Origin: JBEKIK01 sp049509395
GTDB taxonomy: Bacteria; Planctomycetota; Planctomycetia; Pirellulales; Thermoguttaceae
Direction: 5' to 3'
Assembly (NCBI GenBank): GCA_049509395.1
Contig: JBEKZY010000019.1
Location: forward strand, 1 to 28,297
Length of the DNA stretch: 28,297 bases
In this document: positions 1-6,450 of the stretch, piece after piece
How positions within the stretch are numbered: position 1 is the stretch's first letter
Layout of the letters: each line of letters begins with the position of its first letter
Translations under genes and position numbers: made by a program
Notes under the pieces: model-generated
Databases searched by the model: none
Told to the model about the DNA's origin: nothing
Seen by the model: only the letters and a program-made list of their open reading frames with translations

Positions 1-1
1 C

Positions 2-664
2 CTTGAGCAATTCGGTGACGTTAGCGCCTACCAACGCATCTTGGTGGATGCCCTCAAGGGAGCGGGAATTCGGCATATCGTCGTGGCACAACGGATCGCA
101 ACAGCGTTACCGCCCCGGGATTTATCGGGGATCGTAAAGGATCGAGATTCGCGTGGGCTTGTCGACCAAGTGGGGTTGAATGCGGACCAAGCCGATAAGG
201 TTATCGACGCCTTGAACAACTCCCAGGTCCTTTTCTCCCTGGAAGCCGTCGAACTGAACGATAAGCCGAGGATCGAGCTCAAGGATGGTGACACCTACAA
301 AGACTCATTGTCAATATCTACAGGCCAGAAATGCACATCAATCCTGCCGATCCTGCTGCTGGACAGTGACCGCCCGCTGTTAGTAGACCAGCCTGAAGAC
401 AATCTGGACAACGGCTTCATCTACGACACGGTTGTGACGAGAATCCGCGAAGTTAAGACCCATCGCCAACTGATCTTCGTCACGCACAACCCAAACATTC
501 CGGTGCTGGGGGATGCCGCGAAGGTGTTCGTGTTCAAATCGAACGGTATTAAGGCGTGGATAGAGAAGGAAGGCACGGTCGACGATTGCAGCGAGCAAAT
601 CGTTACGTTGCTCGAAGGCGGCGAAGAGGCATTCAAGCTTCGAAAGCAAAGGTACAGGTATTGA
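2..664 (+). CDS. SMC/TrlF-like ABC-type ATPase, C-terminal part (5' end outside window)
   Basis: The reading frame is open to the left edge, so only about the last 220 residues are seen. A TTG at 41 is internal and not the start. Visible residues show an ABC signature region, LSISTGQKC at about 103-111, then a Walker B and D-loop stretch, LLVDQPEDNLD at about 126-136, and an H-switch, FVTHNPN at about 159-165. The end, LLEGGEEAFKLRKQRY, resembles my recollection of TrlF-type and related long-coiled-coil ATPases (AAA_23/SMC-like). The Walker A and any N-terminal PHP, nuclease or coiled-coil part would lie upstream and cannot be judged. Such ATPases hydrolyse ATP as head-to-head dimers and often act on nucleic acid or sense damage or infection. 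The stop codon is followed at once by the ATG of the histidine kinase gene, implying translational coupling. The ATPase class is clear; the family name is inference. Confidence 0.85.
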   Translation, partial: LEQFGDVSAYQRILVDALKGAGIRHIVVAQRIATALPPRDLSGIVKDRDSRGLVDQVGLNADQADKVIDALNNSQVLFSLEAVELNDKPRIELKDGDTYKDSLSISTGQKCTSILPILLLDSDRPLLVDQPEDNLDNGFIYDTVVTRIREVKTHRQLIFVTHNPNIPVLGDAAKVFVFKSNGIKAWIEKEGTVDDCSEQIVTLLEGGEEAFKLRKQRYRY

Positions 665-1825
665 ATGTCCGCAGCGCCCAGACAATGTGACTTGCTGAAA
701 GTGCTTGCCGACCTGGAGTCGAGCTGGGACGCCCTTTCGTGGATGGAACGACGGGCACTTGCCGTGTCTCTGAGAGAGATGTTGGCTCAGACGGAACAGC
801 ACGAAGCGGCCCTGCGGCTATTTCACCTTTTGGCCGATGACCCTAAGTGGGAGGTCCGCAAGGAAATTGCGAGCCTTCTGCCCTTGCTTTCCGATGCCGA
901 GTTCGTGCCTCTGGCGGCAAGACTGACTGATGATTCAAATGGTTTTGTGCGCAAGGCGGCCGAACGAGCTTTAAGCATAAGACGAAAGGGAACTCGGGCG
1001 GGAGGTTACCGTGGAAAAGGCATCGACCAGGTACTCGCACAGTTCGATCTCTTTGGGTCAACCCACGGAAAGAAGGCGGGCGACAAAACCCGCACATTGG
1101 CTATGCGATTGTACGAGGTCGTTGTTGGCGCTACGGTCCATGACCTGCGGGGCGTGCTAACGTCCGCGTGTGCGAACGTGGCACGCCTGCAAAACCAGGC
1201 AGCCCAATCGTCGCTTGATGGGCCGGCGATTCAGGATGGCCTGCGAAAGGTTGCCGACCGCCTGGCATACCTTGAAAAGTTTGTGGATGCGATGAGCATA
1301 TACTCGCAAGCTATTCCACCGGAGCGAGCAACGGTGCGGCTGGCGCAGGTAGTAGGCGAAGCACATGGCGTAGCCCTCGATGCCCTTCGCCCTGCACACC
1401 TCGATACAAAGAGAGTCAATGCCTCAATTGCCATCGACGACAGCATTACGGTCGTACTCGCCCGACACCAAATCGTCGCCGCGATTGCAAATGTGCTCAA
1501 GAACGCTTACGAGGCCGTTTACGACACCGATGACGGCCGACCGGGTCATGTCAGCATCACCGCTGAACGCGTCGGTGATGCGGAAGTGCGAATTGTCATT
1601 CGAGATAATGGGATCGGTGTGAAGGCCGACGATCTCCGCGAGCTCCGCGCGTTTGTTCCTGGCCGCACGACTAAGAAGGGCTCCGGAACCGGCTTTGGAC
1701 TACCGATTGTTCATCGCTACATCGCGGCCCACGGCGGGGCGATTTCAATCGATAGCGCGGAGAACGTCGGAACAACCGTGAGCATCGTTTTACCGCTCGA
1801 ATCACAGCAGGAACCAGACGAATGA
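665..1825 (+). CDS. Soluble HEAT-repeat sensor histidine kinase
   Basis: This is a 386-residue cytosolic histidine kinase with no signal peptide or membrane segment. Residues about 46-107 form two HEAT-like helical repeats (for example DDPKWEVRKEIASLLPLL and DDSNGFVRKAAERAL), the likely sensory or docking part. The dimerisation and phosphoacceptor helix carries H159 in the motif VHDLRG. The ATP-binding domain has an N-box (N280 in NVLKNAYEAV), a G1 box (D314 in IRDNGIGV) and a G2 box (GSGTGFGLPIVHRY from 339), so it looks catalytically complete. It should phosphorylate the response regulator encoded next. The ATG directly follows the stop of the ATPase gene, and its own stop overlaps the regulator ATG (ATGA). 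Partner choice is inferred from this coupling. The signal is unknown; the HEAT repeats suggest a protein partner, perhaps the upstream ATPase. Confidence 0.88.
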   Translation: MSAAPRQCDLLKVLADLESSWDALSWMERRALAVSLREMLAQTEQHEAALRLFHLLADDPKWEVRKEIASLLPLLSDAEFVPLAARLTDDSNGFVRKAAERALSIRRKGTRAGGYRGKGIDQVLAQFDLFGSTHGKKAGDKTRTLAMRLYEVVVGATVHDLRGVLTSACANVARLQNQAAQSSLDGPAIQDGLRKVADRLAYLEKFVDAMSIYSQAIPPERATVRLAQVVGEAHGVALDALRPAHLDTKRVNASIAIDDSITVVLARHQIVAAIANVLKNAYEAVYDTDDGRPGHVSITAERVGDAEVRIVIRDNGIGVKADDLRELRAFVPGRTTKKGSGTGFGLPIVHRYIAAHGGAISIDSAENVGTTVSIVLPLESQQEPDE

Positions 1826-2988
1826 CTCCGAAGGCCCTCGTCGTTGATGACGACCCCGACATCTTAGATGCTGTAAGCGATATCCTCGAGTCGCTTGGGC
1901 ATGACTGCGACCACGCGAACTCTGTTGAGTCAGCACGCCAGTACTTGGAGTGCAACGAGTACACGTACATCCTTTTGGACCTCGAGATTCCGGTTCGCGC
2001 GGGGAAGAGCTTTGCGAGAATTCAGAATGGCGAGAACCTATTAGAGGAGATTGTCCAACGCACTGGAATGCAGAGAAAGCCAGTGATCATCGTCATGACG
2101 GCGCATGGCACAGATGGCCCCGAGTTGGCCGTCGACGTTATGAAAAAGGGAGCCGTCGATTACGTCACCAAGCCATTCAAGAGCGTTGGCCGAACCCTTG
2201 ACAAAAGCATTCGTGAGGCGCTTGCCGGCATGGGCGAGGACGTTTCTCCGGCGCTCCAGTTGGCAACTGTAGTGCAGCCCAAGAATGCCACGGCCGAGCA
2301 GGCAAGTCAACTAGAGGTATTCAGCGGTGGCGCGATGGTCTTCTTTCGGGATCGCGTCGAACTCTGCGGTACCACCATCTGCGGCGGTCCGCGCTGCGAA
2401 CAGGCCCGAAAGACATTGGACTTGCTTCGTCAGAAGAACATCAAGGGGGATTTCAGAGCGTTTGGCAGCAGGAATCTCGCAGAGATGATCGGACGTGAGG
2501 GGGGATCGCTCAGTGTGCCTAGCCTAATTCGGGACATCCGCACGCGAATCAGCGAGGAACTCCGAAGTATCCAAATCCAGTGCGGGCGCCACGATGTAAT
2601 CGTGCGAACGAAGCAGGGCTACCAATTCAAGGATTTCATAACTGTCCACGACGCTGATGAAAGCACCGGCGTCGGAATTCAGGGTCATGACTTGCCAAAG
2701 GCCGGGCACAATGTCCCTTATCACGATGACCCTGATGTCCCTAATGACCCCAATTCCGATGACCCCAATGTCCCTGATGACAAGGCGGAGGCTCGGGGCA
2801 ACTGGGTTCTTCAGGAACTGGGAAAAGGACGAGAGCTACGCGCGCCAGACATTGTGCAGGAATTCGGGTGCTCCCTGAAGACGGCCAAACGCGACCTGAA
2901 ATCCCTGAAGGACGACGCGGTAATCGAGTTCGTTGGGTCGCCACGGACAGGTCACTACCGCCTCAAGATAGTAACGAACCCTCGCTAG
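1822..2988 (+). CDS. Response regulator with two winged-helix-like DNA-binding domains
   Basis: This 388-residue protein starts with a receiver domain (about 1-135). The acidic pocket D9/D10, phosphoacceptor D53 in LLDLEIP, T93 and K117 in VTKPF are all present. The D53-T93 spacing is 40 residues, longer than the usual 27-30, because of an insertion around RAGKSFARIQNGENLL. Residues about 165-275 resemble an OmpR/Trans_reg_C winged helix, ending in IVRTKQGYQF. A low-complexity Asp/Pro/Asn linker (about 302-320) follows. Residues about 325-385 form a second HTH of the DeoR/HTH_11 type (APDIVQEFGCSLKTAKRDLKSL). It is likely the transcriptional output of the adjacent kinase. The ATG overlaps the kinase stop by 4 bp. 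Receiver assignment is firm; the winged-helix calls are pattern-based. Nothing downstream on this strand is an obvious target. Confidence 0.87.
   Translation: MTPKALVVDDDPDILDAVSDILESLGHDCDHANSVESARQYLECNEYTYILLDLEIPVRAGKSFARIQNGENLLEEIVQRTGMQRKPVIIVMTAHGTDGPELAVDVMKKGAVDYVTKPFKSVGRTLDKSIREALAGMGEDVSPALQLATVVQPKNATAEQASQLEVFSGGAMVFFRDRVELCGTTICGGPRCEQARKTLDLLRQKNIKGDFRAFGSRNLAEMIGREGGSLSVPSLIRDIRTRISEELRSIQIQCGRHDVIVRTKQGYQFKDFITVHDADESTGVGIQGHDLPKAGHNVPYHDDPDVPNDPNSDDPNVPDDKAEARGNWVLQELGKGRELRAPDIVQEFGCSLKTAKRDLKSLKDDAVIEFVGSPRTGHYRLKIVTNPR
2725..2781 (+). repeat. Degenerate 15/18-bp tandem repeat encoding the regulator linker
   Basis: Units starting GATGACCCTGATGTCCCT, AATGACCCCAATTCC, GATGACCCCAATGTCCCT and a partial GATGAC follow one another in frame. 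They encode an acidic, proline-rich linker (DDPDVPNDPNSDDPNVPDD) between the two predicted DNA-binding domains. Unit lengths are multiples of three, so copy number can vary without a frameshift. Confidence 0.75.
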
Positions 2989-3424
2989 GATATCGGCCGC
3001 CGACTACGCCGAAAGCCTCACAACCCTTGTGGCTACAAGGAGTTCTGGGCTTGGCGAGAGGACGGCTTCGACATATGACGCAAGCAACGGTTCAAACGAA
3101 CGCCAGTCGCCCCGACTTAGAAACAAGTCCTTATCACAAAAAGACTTACGGAACGGCCGCTCGACGCGGTCATCAGCGTTTCTTGGCCTGGGAGATACCT
3201 TTTGGGTGACGAAAAGGAGTAAACCGGCTCGGCGCCTCTGTTGCTTTGTACGTGGCCTCAGAGAGCCTCTGGAGCTTCCCAGAAGCCCGCGCATCGGTGT
3301 ATGGCCAGCCCCCCAGTCTACGTTTTTGGCAAAACACAACCGAGGCAGGGGCAGGCGATATCTGTTCTGCCACCCGATATATTCCACGACAACATTTTTG
3401 GGCAAGACGATGTCAAGCAAGAAT

Positions 3425-3462
3425 AAAAAAACCCGCTTCTGTGCCGGGTACACTGGAGCGGG
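3425..3462 (-). terminator. Intrinsic terminator downstream of the 791-aa PEP-CTERM gene
   Basis: Read on the - strand, CCCGCT (3462-3457) pairs with AGCGGG (3437-3432) and is followed by seven T residues (3431-3425). This is a classic rho-independent terminator, about 90 bp past the stop at 3549. It is homologous to the terminator at 18282-18316. Confidence 0.8.
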
Positions 3463-3500
3463 TAAGGTTGTTTAGGAGTTAATCTGGTTTTTAGATCTTC

Positions 3501-3528
3501 TGGGGCGGCAGTTAAACTGCCACCCCAA
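3501..3528. repeat. Palindromic dispersed repeat, copy A
   Basis: Near-perfect inverted repeat: TGGGGCGGCAGTT, a central A, then AACTGCCACCCCA. The single arm mismatch (C3506 against A3522) becomes a G-U wobble in RNA read from the - strand. It lies about 20-50 bp beyond the stop of the 3549-5924 gene and belongs to the family also seen at 6390, 11106, 18355 and 18480. Confidence 0.85.
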
Positions 3529-3548
3529 CGATTTCTTTTTTCAAGGCA

Positions 3549-5924
3549 TTACCGGTTGCGACGCCAATAGATGCCCAGTCCCATGGCAGCCAGGATGAGC
3601 ATTGCCAAAGTGGCCGGTTCGGGAACAACGGTAAGTGTTCCGGTTGTATACAAATTACTGGTGTCCCATGCAAGTCCTGATGCACTCAGATCCGGCAAAG
3701 TAACGGTCGTGAACGTGCCATTCCGGGTACCCCAACCCATAATCGTAAAGCTATTGCCCAAACTTGGGACAAAAGAGTTGACCAGCGACACATTCAGCAC
3801 GCTGTTGGTGAGCAAGTTAAGGGCTCCGCCGACGTTTAGGTAGTCGTAAGTGGTTCCCTGGGTTGTGCCGCCGAGTTCGGCAGCCAAACCGCCGTAGCTG
3901 TCTAAGGTCATATCGCCCGTGACAGAGAGCGTGCCGATGCCGGTGGCAATGCTGGTGCTGCCTGCCGTTAGCGTTGTTATTCCGGGACTAACCAAAGTTG
4001 CGAACCCGGATGCGCCCATTATATCGCTGACGCTGCCGGTAATCGTGCCTCTGGCGTAGATAGTCCTTGCGGCGGTTTGCGTTGCCGAGCCGAGGGTCAT
4101 GTTGGCAACGTTGAGGAAACTTCCGCTGGCAACATCGAGGCCTATGATATTGCTGGTGTCAATGCCGCTTGACAATACTACCGAACCTGCGCTAACGGTG
4201 ATGGCGCCCGGCGTGTTCATGGATAAAGTCTGGGTGCCGGCGCCGACTTTAATTATCTGTAGATGGGCGGGATAATTGGTGACGCCAGTGCCGGAGCTAA
4301 AGGACCCGGCATAGCTGCCGTTGGCATCACCGTTGCCAAGGGTGATGCACTTGAGGCTGCTGTTGGTTCCCTGATCAACAAAGCCGGAACCGTTGAGTCC
4401 GTTGATAAGGTGGCTTTGGTTGTTTGTATTCCATACTCCTGCGGCCTCGATAACCATGTTTCCTTTTCCGGGCCCGTAGGGGTACGCATTGGCTGCTCTG
4501 GATGATAACCAGCCATTTATGATATGCGTATCGCCGGAATAGGTGTTTACGCCGCCCCCGGCAACGGAAATTGTTCCAACCTGATATGGGCCAAGATTTT
4601 CTACAATGTTAATGCCACCGGTGCCTACAATCGCGGAGTCAATCCTGAACTGCGGATTATTGTTGTTTGGAGAGGTGCCTGTGTTGGGGGCTTGGCTGTC
4701 TATGCCAAAAGTCACGTCACCTAGAATCGTAACCCCGCGATTACCAAAGTTGATTATGGCGCTGCCATATCCTGGTGGCGCGTAACAGGCCAATGTGGTG
4801 CCTGCGGCCATGGTAATTTGATCAGCGACTAACGCGGCTGGATTTGGGCCTAAACCGCTCCCATTGGCAAGAGGGCCAAGTTGAATTTCCAGTGTTCCTT
4901 GGTTGATCACGGTCTTGCCGGTGAAGGTGTTGAGAGCGGTGAGGATCACCTTGCCGGTACCGGATTTGGTGAGGCCCACTGCGCCGCCAAGGATCGCGGA
5001 GACGGTGCCGGAGCGGAGGTCGTAGTTAGTGGCGCCGGTGTTGTTGAACGTACCGTTCTGTAAGGTGCCGTCGATGAGGGTTAGCCCGCCGGAAAGACTT
5101 TGGATGGACGCGCCTAAATCCACGACGCCTCCCGGGCTGCTGCCGATGGTGGTAACGCCGGTATAAGTGTTGGCTCCGCTAAGGACCAAGGTGCCGGTCG
5201 TGGTTTTAGTCAGTCCTGCTGAGCCGGCGAGGGTAGCGGTGATAGTGCCGGCTTGCACGGCGTAGAGGGCGCCGGTGTTGATGATCGTGCCGTTCTGCAC
5301 CGTTCCGCCCGTAACCGTGACGCCGGCGGAGGTGTTTTGAATGTTGCCGCCTAAAGCCAATATGCCGCCGTTAACCGTAATCGCCCCGGTGTTGTTCAGT
5401 GTATCAACGCCGCCGGCTAACGTTAACGTGCCGAGGTTGACAGTGGTTCCACCTGAGTAAAGGTTATGGGCATAAAGATCCAAGGAGCCAGAGCCGGCCT
5501 TGGTCAAGCCGGCCGCTCCTGTTATGACGGCGTTGAATGCGGCGTCGGTGCCAAAAGGAATAGTAAATGTGGGCGATGCGCCCGTTATAGTAATGGCGCC
5601 GGGACCGTTAAAAATGGTTAAGCCTCCAGAACCAACTTCAGTGATGTTATCTACCGTGATCCCGTTGGCTTGGACATTCATGACATGGGGATTACCATCA
5701 CCAGCCTCTGGAAATAGGGCGTCATTGTCGCCGTTGACCCAAGCAGTAGGCCCAGCTCCAGCATCCCAAGCCGTAAAATCAGTGGTGTCCCAAGAGGCTG
5801 GATCGTTCCAGAGTTCAAGGGGGTCCCAAGTATACACCGTCGCTTGGATGTTTGTCGTTGCCAAAAAACACAACACCGCGGCGAGCAATCCAATACTGAA
5901 GATCGCAAAAGAATTTTTCACCAT
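3549..5924 (-). CDS. PEP-CTERM protein with autotransporter-associated beta-strand repeats (791 aa)
   Basis: A secreted, envelope-sorted protein. The N-terminus is a signal peptide (hydrophobic run about FAIFSIGLLAAVLCFLATT). The body has at least three autotransporter-associated beta-strand repeats of the form GLTKxGxGxLxLxxxNxYxGGTTVNxGTLxL, then a glycine/asparagine-rich beta-helix-like stretch. The C-terminus is a PEP-CTERM sorting signal: VPEP, a short hydrophobic helix, then YWRRNR. No outer-membrane beta-barrel is present, so this is not a true autotransporter; an exosortase would cleave and anchor it. I chose the ATG at 5924 because GAAAGGGT lies 7 bp upstream. The longer frame from 5951 would translate the Shine-Dalgarno itself. 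It is followed by a terminator and palindrome. The role is likely structural or adhesive (inference). Confidence 0.88.
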   Translation of the reverse strand: MVKNSFAIFSIGLLAAVLCFLATTNIQATVYTWDPLELWNDPASWDTTDFTAWDAGAGPTAWVNGDNDALFPEAGDGNPHVMNVQANGITVDNITEVGSGGLTIFNGPGAITITGASPTFTIPFGTDAAFNAVITGAAGLTKAGSGSLDLYAHNLYSGGTTVNLGTLTLAGGVDTLNNTGAITVNGGILALGGNIQNTSAGVTVTGGTVQNGTIINTGALYAVQAGTITATLAGSAGLTKTTTGTLVLSGANTYTGVTTIGSSPGGVVDLGASIQSLSGGLTLIDGTLQNGTFNNTGATNYDLRSGTVSAILGGAVGLTKSGTGKVILTALNTFTGKTVINQGTLEIQLGPLANGSGLGPNPAALVADQITMAAGTTLACYAPPGYGSAIINFGNRGVTILGDVTFGIDSQAPNTGTSPNNNNPQFRIDSAIVGTGGINIVENLGPYQVGTISVAGGGVNTYSGDTHIINGWLSSRAANAYPYGPGKGNMVIEAAGVWNTNNQSHLINGLNGSGFVDQGTNSSLKCITLGNGDANGSYAGSFSSGTGVTNYPAHLQIIKVGAGTQTLSMNTPGAITVSAGSVVLSSGIDTSNIIGLDVASGSFLNVANMTLGSATQTAARTIYARGTITGSVSDIMGASGFATLVSPGITTLTAGSTSIATGIGTLSVTGDMTLDSYGGLAAELGGTTQGTTYDYLNVGGALNLLTNSVLNVSLVNSFVPSLGNSFTIMGWGTRNGTFTTVTLPDLSASGLAWDTSNLYTTGTLTVVPEPATLAMLILAAMGLGIYWRRNR

Positions 5925-5931
5925 AATCATA

Positions 5932-5939
5932 ACCCTTTC
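5932..5939 (-). promoter_or_regulatory. Ribosome binding site GAAAGGGT
   Basis: GAAAGGGT on the - strand, 7 bp before the ATG at 5924. It decides between the ATGs at 5951, 5930 and 5924. The same octamer precedes the other two PEP-CTERM genes. Confidence 0.7.
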
Positions 5940-6083
5940 ATAAAATGCCAAAAAGTTGAGAAACTAAAAAGCCAAACTCTTTACGCTAAAACGGATTGAA
6001 GTCGGAGCACGCCCGAAATCCCGCACGCACACTGATCGGGATGTTTGGAAACCGAGGGCGCGGCAAGAAGCGGTTAAGATTTC

Positions 6084-6152
6084 AGGCAGCGCAGGATATC
6101 CGCAATTCGCGGACCCCCGTTTCCAGAAACCCCATGAAGGGAAGCGCTGCCT
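6084..6152. other. Branched inverted-repeat structure (possible structured RNA)
   Basis: A perfect 9-bp outer stem, AGGCAGCGC (6084-6092) with GCGCTGCCT (6144-6152), encloses two smaller hairpins: TCCGC-AATTC-GCGGA (6099-6113) and GTTT-CCAG-AAAC (6119-6130). This could fold as a three-way junction. It lies 160-230 bp upstream of the 5924 start, so it may be in that gene's leader, or be a decayed mobile repeat. No known RNA family recognised. Confidence 0.45.
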
Positions 6153-6321
6153 CTCTAATGAATAGAGTAATTATTACTACAGAATTACGTAATATTGTTC
6201 AGATTGATCAGTAAAAGCGAATGCCATCTTAACAAAAAAACTAAAAAATTCAAGTACCTAAAGAGGAATTTTTTTGGACGTGACTATACATTGGGGGGGG
6301 TGCCATGCTGGTTAGCGACCA

Positions 6322-6357
6322 CCCGCCATGTCAAAAAAGTCCCGCCATATCAAAAAA
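6322..6357. repeat. Tandem pair of a 17-bp unit, 19-bp period
   Basis: CCCGCCATGTCAAAAAA (6322-6338) is repeated with one change as CCCGCCATATCAAAAAA (6341-6357). It lies downstream of the LamG PEP-CTERM gene. Function unknown. Confidence 0.7.
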
Positions 6358-6389
6358 AATAGTGTATTTTATTCGTTTAACGCGTATCC

Positions 6390-6420
6390 GTTGGGGCGGC
6401 AGTTTAACTGCCGCCCCAAC
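6390..6420. repeat. Palindromic dispersed repeat, copy B (perfect)
   Basis: Arms GTTGGGGCGGCAGTT and AACTGCCGCCCCAAC, 15 bp each and fully complementary around a central T. It sits 30 bp past the stop of the 6451-10581 gene. No T-tract follows directly on the - strand, so it is a strong hairpin but not a canonical intrinsic terminator. Confidence 0.9.
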
Positions 6421-6450
6421 AAGGTTTTAAGTCATGATTTTGTCAAAAAT

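Larger units (their letters stand above)
2989..3548. other. Intergenic region between convergent operons
   Basis: About 560 bp separates the + strand signalling operon from the - strand PEP-CTERM gene. A two-part hairpin (outer arms AAGCC 3013-3017 and GGCTT 3048-3052, inner arms CCTTG 3025-3029 and CAAGG 3036-3040) sits just after the regulator stop. It has no T-tract; it may be a weak terminator or a relic of a recombination site. Positions 3060-3420 hold frames open on both strands, but their translations are arginine- and serine-rich and match nothing I recognise. The right end holds an intrinsic terminator and a palindrome, listed separately. Confidence 0.6.
5940..6450. other. Intergenic region between two PEP-CTERM genes
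   Basis: About 510 AT-rich bases. The left part should contain the promoter and leader of the 3549-5924 gene, but I see no convincing -35/-10 pair. It holds a branched inverted repeat (6084-6152), a G8 run (6293-6300), a tandem 17-mer pair (6322-6357) and palindrome copy B. No convincing coding frame is present. Confidence 0.6.

Noticed and set aside
3004..3475. Overlapping open frames of 149 and 148 codons on opposite strands in the intergenic region
   Set aside because: Low-complexity, arginine/serine-rich translations with no recognisable motif or ribosome binding site; the + strand frame also runs through the terminator at 3425-3462.
5996..6214. 72-codon + strand frame
   Set aside because: It spans the branched inverted repeat and gives a basic, motif-free peptide.
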